Source: Lacinutrix algicola
GTDB lineage: Bacteria > Bacteroidota > Bacteroidia > Flavobacteriales > Flavobacteriaceae
Assembly: GCF_001418085.1 (NCBI RefSeq)
Contig: NZ_LIQH01000046.1
Coordinates: 1 to 64,000, forward strand
Length of the DNA: 64,000 nucleotides
Reading direction: 5' to 3'
Part shown: positions 41,104-51,695 of the stretch, piece by piece
Position numbering within the stretch: the first letter of the stretch is position 1
Layout: the number at the start of each line of letters is the position of its first letter
Notes under the pieces: generated by a model
What the model was told of the DNA's origin: nothing
Databases searched by the model: none
Seen by the model: the letters and a program-made list of their open reading frames with translations, nothing else
Translations under genes and position numbers: made by a program

Positions 41104-42201
41104 TTAATTCTGATAAAAAGTAACGCTACCGTATTCTGAGTTTATTTTTACTAAACTTCCAGAGTTTTGTGTTTTTTGGTAACCTGTATAGTAACGATCT
41201 GAAGACTCTATACGTTTTTTTACAAAGTTGAAACTATCGTCACTATCTTTTAAAGAACCGTATTCTAATTCTATATCAAAATCGAAAGCTAATTGTGAGT
41301 CGTAACCAATTTTTATACCTACGTAGTCACTATTTATAGAAACGTTTTTAACGCTCTTTTGCAGCTTTGTAATTTTAATAGAACCATAATCTGCATAGAT
41401 GTCTAAGTTCTTATATACATCACCAATTAAAACAGTTAAATAATCTCCATTACCTTTTAGGTTGTTTACTTTATCTACAGTAATACCTCCGTAATCGCAA
41501 TTGTATGTTATGTTTTCGGCAACTTCTACTTTAGATTTTGTGTAGTCTGCAATAATTTCTAAGGTATTAGCTTTAGAGACAGTGAAACCACTATAATCAG
41601 CATCAATTTTACCACCTTTAATAAACTCGAAATAACAGTTGTTAGAGTAATCGAAACTAATATTATTATTATCTGATAACAACTCTTTGGTAGTAATCTT
41701 ACCATAGTCGCAACTTAATTCTGCACGACCTTGAAGCGTACCTAAATTAATATTACCATAATCGTTACTTAAGTTTACGTTATTGGTAATTGGTATTTTA
41801 ATTAAATAATTAATTTTCATTTGTACAGTATTACTATTTGTCCAGCTCCACCAAGATTTACTCTTGTTTTTACTAAAGTTTGTAATAGCAGTAACTAAAT
41901 CTTGAGACCCAGAGAAGTCTACGGTAATACCATCTAATTTTTGTTGTACTTTGTCCTCGTCGTTGCCAGTAGTGGTAATTACTATTTCAAAATCTATAGT
42001 GTTACCATCCCAGGTAACAACATCTATATTTCCATAGCTATTATCTACTTTTAAAGTCGCATTATCGTTAACATTAAATGTTTTTGTAATGGTCTTTTCC
42101 TTTTTGTATTTACCATCTCTATCATTACCATTACTAGCCATTAACACTAGAGGAAGCATGAGTAAAATGGTGAATAATTTATAGTGTAATACTTGTTTCA
42201 T
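41104..42201 (-). CDS. Exported DUF4097-like adhesin-type protein
   Basis: The 365-residue protein has a signal peptide (to VLMAS) and a beta-helical repeat with recurring DYG and DYS turns (SNDYGNINLG, SCDYGKITTK, FDYSNNCYFE, NCDYGGITVD, YADYGSIKIT). These suggest a DUF4097-like parallel beta helix. Its start overlaps the anti-sigma-like gene by 23 bases, so the two are coupled. Probably a target or partner of the sigma factor's envelope response. Confidence 0.75.
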   Translation of the reverse strand: MKQVLHYKLFTILLMLPLVLMASNGNDRDGKYKKEKTITKTFNVNDNATLKVDNSYGNIDVVTWDGNTIDFEIVITTTGNDEDKVQQKLDGITVDFSGSQDLVTAITNFSKNKSKSWWSWTNSNTVQMKINYLIKIPITNNVNLSNDYGNINLGTLQGRAELSCDYGKITTKELLSDNNNISFDYSNNCYFEFIKGGKIDADYSGFTVSKANTLEIIADYTKSKVEVAENITYNCDYGGITVDKVNNLKGNGDYLTVLIGDVYKNLDIYADYGSIKITKLQKSVKNVSINSDYVGIKIGYDSQLAFDFDIELEYGSLKDSDDSFNFVKKRIESSDRYYTGYQKTQNSGSLVKINSEYGSVTFYQN

Positions 42202-42745
42202 CGTTGTTTAATTTAAATGTTTTTATACCTTCTATGTTTTCTACTACAGATTTTAGAATGTTAATTCTATTCCAGAAATTATCGATCATGGCATGGATTA
42301 CACGCTTATCGTTTCCGCTTTCTGTTAAGTCTAATTTTAATTGTTTGTATTGTGTTTCTAATGTTTCCATTTGCGTCATAGCATCTTTTATAAGTGCTTC
42401 GGTTTCTGGAGTACGCTCGCTATCTATTTTTTCTAATTCTTCGGCAATAACTGAAGTAAAGAAATTTTGAGTATTTGCCATTTCAGGAGATACACTTGCT
42501 AAATCTTGAGTTTTAGTTTTTGCATTAAAATTAAAAGCTAAAGAGACTAGCAATAGAACTGAAGCTGCAATACCTAGAAATGGTTTCCATAAATTTCTAT
42601 TTGATTTTGTTACAACAATATCTTGCGATTGCTGTTGTGCTTTTAGTTTTTCTAAAAATCTATTTTGGTGACCATGGTTTGGCACTTCAACATCAAAATC
42701 GTGTTGGATTTTTTCGAAAAGCTGATTTATATTATCGTTTTTCAT
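42179..42745 (-). CDS. Anti-sigma-like membrane protein
   Basis: The 188-residue protein has a cytoplasmic N-terminal part (FEKIQHDFDVEVPNHGHQNRF), one membrane helix near 52-68 (FLGIAASVLLLVSLAF) and a helical periplasmic part. Position right after an ECF sigma gene, with one membrane pass, suggests that it holds the sigma factor at the membrane. The zinc anti-sigma motif HxxxCxxC is absent. The function is therefore from context. Confidence 0.65.
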   Translation of the reverse strand: MKNDNINQLFEKIQHDFDVEVPNHGHQNRFLEKLKAQQQSQDIVVTKSNRNLWKPFLGIAASVLLLVSLAFNFNAKTKTQDLASVSPEMANTQNFFTSVIAEELEKIDSERTPETEALIKDAMTQMETLETQYKQLKLDLTESGNDKRVIHAMIDNFWNRINILKSVVENIEGIKTFKLNNDETSITL

Positions 42746-42794
42746 TTATTACTATTTTTTATTATTTCCGCGTAAGCGAAAACAGTATTCTTTT

Positions 42795-43352
42795 TTAGCC
42801 TACTAAGGCTTGCATTTTTTTTCTTAAACTTTCTTTTGCTCTTGAAATGGTTGTACGACAATTAGCGCTAGATATTCTCATAATATCACTTATCTCATCG
42901 TAATCAAAGCCTTCTATTAAATGAAGCGTTAAAGCCACACGATAATTCTCTTTCAAGGTTTTCATGGTTTCTATTACTTGTTTAGCTTGTACGTTAGTAA
43001 ACTCGTAATCTTCTGCTATGCCATCGGTATCTTCAACTTTATAAAGTACATCGTCTAAAGGCACTTCATCAAACTTAGTACTCTTATTATAATGGTAAAT
43101 ACTTTTGTTAATTACTATTCGTTTAAGCCAAGCTCCAAAGGTTTTAATCTCCTTTAAAGTATCGAGTTTAGAAAACGCTAATAAAAAAGCATCTTGCATA
43201 ACGTCTTCGGCTTCAAAACTATTTTTTACAATACGGTAGGCAGTGTTGTACATGGCTTTGTAGTACCTGTTGTACAGTTCCAATTGCGCAAATTGGTTGT
43301 CGGTTTTACAAAGCTCCACGAGCTGTTCGATATTGTGGTTGGTTAATGTCAA
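42795..43352 (-). CDS. ECF RNA polymerase sigma factor
   Basis: The 185-residue sigma-70 family protein has region 2 (YNTAYRIVKNSFEAEDVMQDAFLLAFSKL, about 34-62) and region 4 (TLKENYRVALTLHLIEGFDYDEISDIM, about 132-158) ending in the helix-turn-helix SANCRTTISRAKESLRKK. It heads a minus-strand operon with an anti-sigma-like protein and two beta-helical exported proteins. It probably controls an envelope response and its own operon; the signal is unknown. Confidence 0.92.
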   Translation of the reverse strand: MTLTNHNIEQLVELCKTDNQFAQLELYNRYYKAMYNTAYRIVKNSFEAEDVMQDAFLLAFSKLDTLKEIKTFGAWLKRIVINKSIYHYNKSTKFDEVPLDDVLYKVEDTDGIAEDYEFTNVQAKQVIETMKTLKENYRVALTLHLIEGFDYDEISDIMRISSANCRTTISRAKESLRKKMQALVG

Positions 43353-43692
43353 TTCTAATGGTTTGTTGTAGTAAAGATATAAGTTAAATGAGTTTGTTAC
43401 AGTTTATGTAATTTTTTTTTAAAAATCTACAAGTTAATAGTTGTTTACTAAGTTGTGATTAATCACAGATAATAAATTTTAAAGATATGAGTAAGAAAAC
43501 TATTAACTGCTCACTATTAATTATTAACTAAAAAGATTGGCATATTAATTGAAGTTTTACTAAACGATATAAACACTGGATTATTTTTAATGCACTAATA
43601 GTCAATGTGTTTTGTTGTTTTTAATACTAATTTTATAAAAAAAGCATTATTAGCCTATTACTATTTGGTGACATAATGACGTAAATATACAT
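43353..43692. other. Divergent promoter region, sigma factor and lon
   Basis: 340 AT-rich bases between the sigma operon and lon. It should contain both promoters. No perfect TTG-N20-TAnnTTTG was found on a quick reading, no heat-shock element could be assigned, and no small gene is visible. Confidence 0.5.
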
Positions 43693-46140
43693 ATGAAGAA
43701 ATCTAATTTTATTAGTCTAGACAGTTTGTCATTGCAGGATTTTGATGAGAATTCAGAGTTAATTCCATTAATGACACCAGAAGACGAAGAGAAAATAAAC
43801 AAAGAAGAATTACCAGAAACATTACCAATCTTATCGTTGCGTAATACTGTATTATTTCCTGGTGTTGTAATCCCAATTACAGCAGGAAGAGATAAGAGTA
43901 TTAAGTTAATAGACGATGCTAATAAAGGCAATAAGGTTATTGGTGTAGTGTCGCAAAAGGACGAGGCTGTAGAAGACCCAAAAGCTGGAGATATACATTT
44001 AGTAGGTACAGTTGCACGTATTCTTAAAGTGCTTAAAATGCCAGATGGTAACACAACAGTTATTATTCAAGGTAAAAAGCGTTTTAGTATTGCTGAGGTT
44101 ATTACAGAAGAGCCATACATTAATGCTACGGTAAGAGAAGTGCCAGAAGCAAAGCCGGCGAAAAAGAATAAAGAATTTCAAGCGATTACAGATTCTATAA
44201 AAGATTTATCGCTTCAAATTATAAAGGACAGTCCAAATATTCCTAGTGAAGCTTCTTTTGCTATTAATAATATTGAGAGCGATTCGTTTTTAATAAATTT
44301 TGTTTCTTCTAATATGAATTTGCCCGTAGAAGACAAACAAAAGCTTTTAGAAATAAACGATCTTAAAGAACGTGCATTAGAAACGTTAAAGTTTATGAAT
44401 ATCGAACTTCAGAAATTGGAGTTAAAAAATGATATCCAGTCTAAGGTTCAAAGTGATATGAACCAGCAGCAACGTGAGTATTTCTTAAATCAGCAAATGA
44501 AAACCATACAAGAAGAACTTGGTGGTGGTAATGCAGAGGAGATGGAAGACATGAAACTGCGTGCTAAAGATAAAAAGTGGGACGATAAAGTAAAAGAGCA
44601 TTTTGAAAAGGAATTATCGAAAATGCAACGCATGAATCCACAAGTTGCAGAATACTCAATACAACGTAACTATTTAGATTTGTTTCTAGATTTACCTTGG
44701 AATGAATTCAGCAAGGATAAATTCGATCTTAAACGTGCTAAAAAGATATTGGATAGAGACCACTATGGTTTAGACGATGTTAAAAAACGTATTATAGAAT
44801 ACTTAGCAGTATTAAAATTACGTAATGATATGAAATCCCCAATTCTTTGTCTTTACGGACCTCCAGGAGTTGGTAAAACCTCTTTAGGAAAATCTATAGC
44901 AGAAGCACTTGGTAGAGAGTACGTGCGTATGTCTTTAGGTGGTTTACGTGACGAAGCAGAAATTAGAGGACATAGAAAAACGTATATTGGTGCTATGCCA
45001 GGACGTATAATTCAGTCTTTAAAAAAGGCCGGAACATCTAATCCTGTATTTGTTTTAGACGAGATAGATAAATTAACAAATTCTAATCAAGGCGATCCAT
45101 CGTCTGCATTATTAGAGGTTTTAGACCCAGAACAGAATAGCGAGTTTCATGATAATTTCTTAGAAATGGGTTACGATTTATCTAAGGTGTTATTTATTGC
45201 AACTTCTAATAGTTTAGGTAGCATACAACCTGCACTAAGAGATAGAATGGAAATTATAAATGTAACCGGTTATACTATTGAAGAAAAAGTAGAAATAGGT
45301 AAACGTCATTTATTACCAAAGCAACTTAAAGAGCATGGTTTAGAAGATAAGCACTTAAAGCTTGGTAAGCCACAAATAGAAAAAATTGTAGAAGGTTATA
45401 CAAGAGAGTCTGGAGTAAGAAGTTTAGATAAGCAAATTGCAAAAATGGTGCGTTATGCAGCCATGAATATTGCAATGGAAGAAGAATACGACCTTAAAGT
45501 AACTAACGATACTGTTATTGAAGTTTTAGGCGGACCCAAATTAGAGCGTGATAAATACGAAAATAACGATGTTGCAGGAGTAGTTACAGGTTTAGCTTGG
45601 ACTAGAGTAGGTGGTGATATTTTATTTATAGAATCTATTTTATCTAAAGGTAAAGGCTCAATGTCTATTACTGGTAACTTAGGTAAAGTAATGAAGGAAT
45701 CTGCAACAATAGCTATGGAATACATAAAAGCTAATGCTGAAGAGTTTGATATTAATCCAGATGTTTTCGATAAGTACAATGTGCATATTCATGTACCAGA
45801 AGGAGCAACACCTAAAGATGGTCCAAGTGCAGGAGTTACAATGTTAACTTCTTTAGTGTCTTTATTTACGCAACGAAAAGTAAAAAAGAGTCTTGCAATG
45901 ACGGGAGAAATTACACTTCGTGGGAAAGTTTTACCAGTTGGCGGAATTAAAGAAAAAATATTAGCTGCAAAGCGAGCAAGGATTAAAGAAATATTACTTT
46001 GTGAGGAGAACAGAAGAGACATTGAGGAAATTAAGCAAGATTATTTAAAAGGCTTAACTTTCCATTATGTTACAGATATGAAAGATGTTTTAAAGCTAGC
46101 TTTAACAAAGCAAAAGGTTAAAAACGCTAAAAAATTATAA
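43693..46140 (+). CDS. lon: ATP-dependent protease Lon
   Basis: The 815-residue protein has an N-terminal LON substrate domain (about 40-235), an AAA+ domain with Walker A GPPGVGKT (389-396) and Walker [10 protein letters not shown], and a C-terminal serine protease domain. The Ser-Lys dyad is Ser712 (KDGPSAG) with the Lys in [11 protein letters not shown], about 43 residues on. It degrades damaged and short-lived regulatory proteins. Length is standard for LonA. The next gene starts 2 bases after its stop. Confidence 0.96.
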   Translation: MKKSNFISLDSLSLQDFDENSELIPLMTPEDEEKINKEELPETLPILSLRNTVLFPGVVIPITAGRDKSIKLIDDANKGNKVIGVVSQKDEAVEDPKAGDIHLVGTVARILKVLKMPDGNTTVIIQGKKRFSIAEVITEEPYINATVREVPEAKPAKKNKEFQAITDSIKDLSLQIIKDSPNIPSEASFAINNIESDSFLINFVSSNMNLPVEDKQKLLEINDLKERALETLKFMNIELQKLELKNDIQSKVQSDMNQQQREYFLNQQMKTIQEELGGGNAEEMEDMKLRAKDKKWDDKVKEHFEKELSKMQRMNPQVAEYSIQRNYLDLFLDLPWNEFSKDKFDLKRAKKILDRDHYGLDDVKKRIIEYLAVLKLRNDMKSPILCLYGPPGVGKTSLGKSIAEALGREYVRMSLGGLRDEAEIRGHRKTYIGAMPGRIIQSLKKAGTSNPVFVLDEIDKLTNSNQGDPSSALLEVLDPEQNSEFHDNFLEMGYDLSKVLFIATSNSLGSIQPALRDRMEIINVTGYTIEEKVEIGKRHLLPKQLKEHGLEDKHLKLGKPQIEKIVEGYTRESGVRSLDKQIAKMVRYAAMNIAMEEEYDLKVTNDTVIEVLGGPKLERDKYENNDVAGVVTGLAWTRVGGDILFIESILSKGKGSMSITGNLGKVMKESATIAMEYIKANAEEFDINPDVFDKYNVHIHVPEGATPKDGPSAGVTMLTSLVSLFTQRKVKKSLAMTGEITLRGKVLPVGGIKEKILAAKRARIKEILLCEENRRDIEEIKQDYLKGLTFHYVTDMKDVLKLALTKQKVKNAKKL

Positions 46141-46142
46141 AA

Positions 46143-47333
46143 ATGAAAGCAATCGCAATTGGTTTATTCAGTTTACTATCATTAGGAGTTTTTGCTCAAG
46201 AGACTGATGAAGAATTTCTTCCTATTGAAGTAGAAGGCAAAGAAGCATTTATGTCTACTAAAACTGGAGAATTTACCTTTCGCGAACATGCAAAAACAGA
46301 TCCTGCTCAATTAAAAACAACTGCAAGCGGAGTTGTTTATACAGATATTTCTATACATACTATTAAAAAAGGTGAAACATTATCTGCTGTAGCCAGGAAA
46401 AACGGTATTACTGTTTCAGAACTTAAAAATTATAATAAAGAAGCAACTTCAAATTTAAAAATTGGAAGTAAACTTAAAATTGTAAAAAAAGTACTGGTTA
46501 AATCTAGTAGTCCGGTTATTAGTTATGCAGGAGAAGAACAAATTATAGCAAAGTTACGTCCAGGTGAATCTCCTGGACAGTTTGCTGCTCCACCATCTGT
46601 AGAAGAGGTGGAAAGTAAAGTTATTGAAACTAAGAAGACAGAAGAGAAGCCTTCGGCTACTATTTATAAAGTAGAAACAAGTGTTAAGAATCCTATTTTT
46701 GGGTTGGATAATACTGATGATGCTAGAGAGGAAGAATCTATAGAAGATTTATCTAAAGCAATTAGTAAAGAAGTAAAAGAAGCTAAAACTGAAGTTATAA
46801 AAGAGAAGGTTGCTATTGAAGTTGAGGAGATTGAAACAAAGAAAGAAACTAAAAAAGAGAAATTAGCAAGGCTAAAAGCCGAAATGCTGGCTTTAGAAGC
46901 AGAGTTAGAGGAAGAAACGCCTAAAAAAGTCTCAATTAAAGAAACAGTTGAAAAAGAAGTAGAGAAAGTAAATACATCTGTAGCCGAAACTAAAAAGGTT
47001 GCAACTACAGAAGCTGAAACTACAAAAGTGATTGAGCAAGTAAAAAAGACGAATTTAAAAACTGAAATATCTATTGCAGAGAAAGCAAAACAAGCTATAG
47101 CATCGGTTAGAAAAACTGAAAAACAAGTTGAGGTTTCTAAAGAAGTTGCTACAGAGAAAGATTCTGAAGAAGAAAAAAGTGAAGCAACTTACTATACTGT
47201 GGCTAAAGGTAATTCGTTATGGTTTATTGCTCAAGAACACAATATGACAGTAGAAGGAATAAAGAAGCTGAATAATTTAAAGAATAATAACCTTAAAATT
47301 GGTCAGAAATTAAAAGTCACTCCTAAAAAATAA
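46143..47333 (+). CDS. LysM-domain exported protein
   Basis: The 396-residue protein has a signal peptide (to GVFAQ) and a LysM domain near 78-120 (HTIKKGETLSAVARKNGIT). A long Lys/Glu-rich low-complexity and coiled-coil middle (about 150-345) leads to a second LysM at the C-terminus (YTVAKGNSLWFIAQEHNMT). LysM binds peptidoglycan glycan chains. Only two bases separate it from lon, so they may share a transcript. The next gene is a shorter relative. Confidence 0.85.
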   Translation: MKAIAIGLFSLLSLGVFAQETDEEFLPIEVEGKEAFMSTKTGEFTFREHAKTDPAQLKTTASGVVYTDISIHTIKKGETLSAVARKNGITVSELKNYNKEATSNLKIGSKLKIVKKVLVKSSSPVISYAGEEQIIAKLRPGESPGQFAAPPSVEEVESKVIETKKTEEKPSATIYKVETSVKNPIFGLDNTDDAREEESIEDLSKAISKEVKEAKTEVIKEKVAIEVEEIETKKETKKEKLARLKAEMLALEAELEEETPKKVSIKETVEKEVEKVNTSVAETKKVATTEAETTKVIEQVKKTNLKTEISIAEKAKQAIASVRKTEKQVEVSKEVATEKDSEEEKSEATYYTVAKGNSLWFIAQEHNMTVEGIKKLNNLKNNNLKIGQKLKVTPKK

Positions 47334-47414
47334 TTCAAATTAAATCTTCTAGTTTTCGTTAGTTATTTAGTTAGTGGGAACAATTACAGAAAAATCAAAC
47401 ACATTTTTTATAGT

Positions 47415-47951
47415 ATGAATAAAATAGTATTGGCATGCTTATGCCTAATAAGTATTAGTGCATTTTCTCAAGAAAACATTGTAGATGTTACTATAGATGG
47501 TATGCCAGCAAAAATGAATACTACAACTGGAGTTTATACATTTACAAATGGTGCGCCAAGTAGTTATACTTCTCAATCTAATACGCAAACAGAACCCACA
47601 ACAGTAGCCGTAGTTAGTGAAGCCAATGTTATAGTAACTAACGATGGTACAATACATACTGTAAGTAAGGGTGAAACTTTATATTCTATTTCTAAGAAAT
47701 ATCAAATTAGTATGGCTCAAATTAAGAGCATAAATAATCTAAATACCAATGTGCTTAGTGTAGATCAAAAGCTAAAAATTGGATATAATACTTCAGTTGA
47801 AATTAAAGAAGTATTAGTTTATACAGTAGTTAAAGGTGATACTTTATACCGTATTGCAAAAGCATCAAATCTTTCTGTTCAAGAATTAAAAGAACTAAAT
47901 AACTTAGAAAATAATAATATTAGCATAGGCCAAGAACTTAAATTAAAATAA
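47415..47951 (+). CDS. Small two-LysM exported protein
   Basis: The 178-residue protein has a signal peptide (to SAFSQ), an N-terminal segment shared with its neighbour (VTIDGMPAKMNTTTGVYTF resembles EVEGKEAFMSTKTGEFTF), and two LysM domains (about 76-120 and 133-178). It is probably a peptidoglycan-binding protein that arose by duplication of the gene upstream, without the long charged middle. Confidence 0.83.
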   Translation: MNKIVLACLCLISISAFSQENIVDVTIDGMPAKMNTTTGVYTFTNGAPSSYTSQSNTQTEPTTVAVVSEANVIVTNDGTIHTVSKGETLYSISKKYQISMAQIKSINNLNTNVLSVDQKLKIGYNTSVEIKEVLVYTVVKGDTLYRIAKASNLSVQELKELNNLENNNISIGQELKLK

Positions 47952-48000
47952 AAAACACAACTCTGCGTTTTAAGATAGATTTAATTACTTTTGCGACTTT

Positions 48001-49020
48001 ATGCTTAAAAAAATTATTCTTTTTAGTTTTATTTTATTTAGCACCTTTTGCTTTGCGCAATTAGGTGGTCAATCTACTTATCAATTTTTAAATTTAGTAT
48101 CCTCTCCAAGGCAAGCCGCTTTAGGTGGTAAAGTACTTACCAATGTAGATTGGGATGTTACTCAAGCACTTTATAATCCTGCGACTATTAATGTAGAAAT
48201 GGATAATCAGTTTGCTTTGAATTATACTAATTATTTAGGAGGTATTAAATACGGTACTGCAGCTTATGCATACACAGTAGATAGACGTGTGCAAACTTAC
48301 CATGCAGGAGTTACATATATTAATTATGGTGATTTTGAAGGTTATGATGAAGAAGGAAACGAAACTAGTGAGTTCTCGGGTTCCGAAATAGCATTGTCCT
48401 TTGGTTACGCCAAGCAAATAGGTTATAGCGATTTTTATGCTGGAGCAAACATAAAACTAATTAACTCTAGTTTGGAACAATACAACTCGTTTGGTGTTGC
48501 CACAGATTTGGCACTTATGTATATAGACGAGCGTTTAGAGTTTCAAGGTACTTTGGTAGTTAGAAACCTTGGAACGCAAATTACTACCTATGCCGGTAGG
48601 CAAGAATCTTTACCTTTAGAAATAGATATAGGTCTATCTCAAACTTTAGAAAATGTACCATTACGTTGGCATTTAACTTTCGAGAATTTACAGCAATGGC
48701 CAATTGGAGAATCTAATCCTGCCAGAGCAACTACAGATTTAGAAGGTAATCAAGAACAAGAAAAAGTTGGTTTTTTATCTCAAGTTATAAGACACACAAT
48801 ACTAGGAGCAGAGCTATTTCCAAGTAAAGGTTTTAATATTCGTTTAGGCTATAACTTTAGACGTGCCGAAGAATTGCGTATAGAAGATCAACGTAACTTT
48901 TCAGGTTTATCGGCTGGTTTTTCTGTAAAACTTAATAAAATGCGTTTTAGTTATACTCATGCTAAATATACTTCAGCTGCAAACTCTAACTTTTTTGGGT
49001 TACAAATAGATTTAAAGTAA
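48001..49020 (+). CDS. porQ: Type IX secretion system protein PorQ
   Basis: The 339-residue outer membrane beta-barrel has a signal peptide ending CFAQ and the PorQ pattern GGQSTYQFLNLVSSPRQAALGG at the mature N-terminus. PorQ works with PorU, PorV and PorZ in the attachment complex that processes and anchors type IX cargo at the cell surface. A TACTTTTG box lies at 47986-47993. As in many Bacteroidota, porQ precedes cmk; here one gene separates them. Confidence 0.9.
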   Translation: MLKKIILFSFILFSTFCFAQLGGQSTYQFLNLVSSPRQAALGGKVLTNVDWDVTQALYNPATINVEMDNQFALNYTNYLGGIKYGTAAYAYTVDRRVQTYHAGVTYINYGDFEGYDEEGNETSEFSGSEIALSFGYAKQIGYSDFYAGANIKLINSSLEQYNSFGVATDLALMYIDERLEFQGTLVVRNLGTQITTYAGRQESLPLEIDIGLSQTLENVPLRWHLTFENLQQWPIGESNPARATTDLEGNQEQEKVGFLSQVIRHTILGAELFPSKGFNIRLGYNFRRAEELRIEDQRNFSGLSAGFSVKLNKMRFSYTHAKYTSAANSNFFGLQIDLK

Positions 49021-49042
49021 TATTACTCAATAAACAGAATTT

Positions 49043-49960
49043 ATGAAAAAGTTTATTTTTTCAAGCATAGGTGTTTTATTGTGCCTAACAATATCATTTG
49101 CTCAAGATACTCGACCAGAGGTAGAAATGATGAATTGTATGTATAATAGTTATAAAGACGGAGGTGTCGCTTTTAAAAACATATTAAATGATTTCGAGCA
49201 GCAACTAGTTGTAAATAATTTTTTAAATGATGCATCTGGAGAAAGTTATATTGTGCTTTTAAATAAAATGTCGAACAAAGAGATTAATAATTTAAAGTTA
49301 TCTTCATTCTCTTTTAATGCTATTAAAGAAATAGAAACACTTAGTGTATTAGAAGCTCAAATTTGCAGTCAGGAACTAAAAAAGGAGTTAGATTTAGACA
49401 AGTTTAAAGGAACAAAATTAGATAGTGTAATGAATGAGGTAATGTCTGCAAATAACATATCTATTACGCAATATTCGAGTTCTTTGTTATCTTTTTTAAC
49501 GGCAGAAGATTTCGAATTAGATCTATATAAAATAAATTTATTGTATTTTTTTGGAATCGTTAATAACGATATTAATTCGGGTATAGAAAGAAAAGGATCT
49601 ATTGACTATAAGGAAACAGAAACCTTTAACTTAGAGAAATCAATAAAGGTATTTATTAATTCAGAAAACAAGATTTTTATTGATAATAATGAAGTTTCAG
49701 TTGAAGTATTAAATAATAAAATTAGAGATTATATGGTTCAAAATAAATCGGAATCATATATAGTAATTGAAAATGATTTGGAGGTTTTTTACGAAAAGTA
49801 CATACAAGTCCAAAATTCAATTATTTCTACAATTAATACTTTAAGAAAAGAGTTGTCAATTAAAAAGTTTGATAAAGAATATAAAGATTTAAATATTGAA
49901 GAGGTTGAGATAGTTAAAGCGGTCTATCCAAGAAATATTAGAGAATCAAATTCAGAATAA
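49043..49960 (+). CDS. Exported protein between porQ and cmk
   Basis: The 305-residue protein has a signal peptide (MKKFIFSSIGVLLCLTISFA). The helical N-terminal half precedes a segment IDNNEVSVEVLNNKIRDYM with a QVQNSIISTINTLRKEL helix. That end is reminiscent of ExbD-like periplasmic domains, which contain a similar strand-helix-strand, but no membrane anchor is present. It lies 22 bases after porQ and 17 before cmk, so it is co-transcribed. Function unknown. Confidence 0.68.
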   Translation: MKKFIFSSIGVLLCLTISFAQDTRPEVEMMNCMYNSYKDGGVAFKNILNDFEQQLVVNNFLNDASGESYIVLLNKMSNKEINNLKLSSFSFNAIKEIETLSVLEAQICSQELKKELDLDKFKGTKLDSVMNEVMSANNISITQYSSSLLSFLTAEDFELDLYKINLLYFFGIVNNDINSGIERKGSIDYKETETFNLEKSIKVFINSENKIFIDNNEVSVEVLNNKIRDYMVQNKSESYIVIENDLEVFYEKYIQVQNSIISTINTLRKELSIKKFDKEYKDLNIEEVEIVKAVYPRNIRESNSE

Positions 49961-49977
49961 ATTAGAATTCTATTTTA

Positions 49978-50673
49978 ATGCAAAAAATAACAATAGCCAT
50001 AGACGGTTTTTCGTCAACAGGAAAAAGTACAGTCGCAAAACAACTAGCAAAACATTTAGGTTACATTTATGTAGATACAGGAGCAATGTATCGTGCAGTA
50101 ACCTTATTTACTATGCGCAATGGTTTTATTACTAAAGAAGATTTTAATGTTAATGCATTAGTAGAAAAACTAGGAGAAATAACCATTAATTTTAAGTTTA
50201 ATCCAGATTTAGGTTTCGCTGAGGTTTATTTAAATGGCGAAAACATCGAAAGAGAAATTAGAACATTAGAGGTCTCAAGCTATGTAAGTAAAGTAGCGGC
50301 AATACCAGAAGTGCGTTACCAATTGGTAAAGCAACAACAACAAATGGGAAAAGATAAAGGTGTTGTTATGGACGGTAGAGATATTGGTACAGTAGTATTC
50401 CCTTATGCAGAGCTAAAACTTTTTATGATAGCTTCCGCTGAAAAAAGAGCAACACGTCGTTTCGATGAGTTAATAGGCAGAGGAGACGATGTAAGTTATC
50501 AAGATGTTTTAAGAAATGTACAAGAACGTGATTATATAGATTCTAATAGAGAAGATTCTCCATTACGTAAGGCAGATGATGCTATAGAAATAAATAATAG
50601 CGATTTGTCTTTAGAAGAACAGTTTAAAAAAGTATTACACTTAGTAGAAACAACTTTTGAAGGTTTAGAGTAA
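49978..50673 (+). CDS. cmk: Cytidylate kinase
   Basis: The 231-residue enzyme phosphorylates CMP and dCMP with ATP. P-loop GFSSTGKST (11-19), YVDTGAMYRAVT, VVMDGRDIGTVVFP and the arginine-rich RDYIDSNREDSPLRKADDA lid are all present. It has standard length and belongs to the porQ transcription unit. Confidence 0.95.
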   Translation: MQKITIAIDGFSSTGKSTVAKQLAKHLGYIYVDTGAMYRAVTLFTMRNGFITKEDFNVNALVEKLGEITINFKFNPDLGFAEVYLNGENIEREIRTLEVSSYVSKVAAIPEVRYQLVKQQQQMGKDKGVVMDGRDIGTVVFPYAELKLFMIASAEKRATRRFDELIGRGDDVSYQDVLRNVQERDYIDSNREDSPLRKADDAIEINNSDLSLEEQFKKVLHLVETTFEGLE

Positions 50674-50828
50674 AATTATTTAGCTGTATACAGTATAAAA
50701 AAAAGCCCTTAGTTCCTTCACAAAATTTCTAAGTATAAAGAATTGTATCGATAAATTTTTAGTTAAATACGCAGCAAAATAGATTCCTACCTTTACAGGA
50801 ATGACAAATAACCAAATTAATGCAAAAC

Positions 50829-50862
50829 AAAAAGCGAGCTAACAATTGTTAACTCGCTTTTC
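50829..50862. terminator. Terminator after the BON-LysM gene
   Basis: AAAAGCGAGCTAACA-ATT-TGTTAACTCGCTTTT-like hairpin with one mismatch, between convergent cmk and the BON-LysM gene. T-runs are short on both sides. Confidence 0.65.
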
Positions 50863-50883
50863 AAAAGAAATCGCTATTAATTC

Positions 50884-51261
50884 CTATAAATTCGGAATTA
50901 TTAATTCTTGATCTGGGTGTATTACATCTGGGTTCTTTAATATATCAGTGTTTGCTTTAAAAATAGCATTGTATTTTCCAGCACTTCCGTAATATTGTTT
51001 TGCAATAGCTCCTAAAGTTTCTCCACTTTTAACAGTGTGTCTAGCAAAGACGCTTGAATCAGCAACAGTTATATCTGCAACAATATCACTTGGGCTTTCA
51101 CCGCCAGAAGCTTTTATTTCATCCCATATTAAATTCTTTTCATATTGCGTAGCAGCAGTTCCTTTTACTGTTAATACACCATTAGCTTCAGAAACGTCTC
51201 CGTTTTGAATGTTTAATTTCTCGCCTAAATCAAGTACTGCTTGATATTTTGCTCTTACCAT
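50884..51261 (-). CDS. BON-LysM protein (Kbp/YgaU-like)
   Basis: The 125-residue cytoplasmic protein has an N-terminal BON domain (about 12-65: VLTVKGTAATQYEKNLIWDEI) and a C-terminal LysM (HTVKSGETLGAIAKQYYG, about 75-124) with no signal peptide. The order and size match E. coli Kbp (YgaU), a cytoplasmic potassium-binding protein. Function by analogy only. ATG at 51261. Confidence 0.85.
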   Translation of the reverse strand: MVRAKYQAVLDLGEKLNIQNGDVSEANGVLTVKGTAATQYEKNLIWDEIKASGGESPSDIVADITVADSSVFARHTVKSGETLGAIAKQYYGSAGKYNAIFKANTDILKNPDVIHPDQELIIPNL

Positions 51262-51695
51262 ATTTGTTTTGTTTTTAAGTGTTATTCTTATAGTACTAAA
51301 GATAGTAATTAATCATTTAATAAGTCTCTATATAAATTCTATAAAAACATAACACATTAATTTATTAGATTAAGTGTGTTTTTTTGTCGATAAAACGCAT
51401 AATTAAGGCAAGTGTTATATCCTTTATAAATAGACTGTTTAATATCTTTAAGGTATTGAATTATAGCATGTTTATTTTTTTTGTAATGTGCTTAGGTAAA
51501 ATGATTTAAAAGTATTATTTTTGCACTCCTTTTTAGCACCTCTAGGAAAGATGAAAAGGGATTAAAACAAAAATATTTATAACACTTCTGTGTGTTAGTG
51601 CTTTAGAATCTTCCAAGACATACAGAATACAACGCGATGTAAACGTATTTCTCAAAAAAGAGGAAACGAATATAAACATCGCAGAATTATTTTCA
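51262..51695. promoter_or_regulatory. rpsA promoter and long leader
   Basis: A TATTTTTG box lies at 51516-51523 with a weak upstream element. Transcription from it would give a leader of about 165 bases. The leader holds AACAC-TTCTGT-GTGTT (near 51581-51596) and AACGCGATGTAAACG pieces that may fold. The part from 51262 to 51510 has no visible gene. Autoregulation by S1 is a possibility, not shown. Confidence 0.45.
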
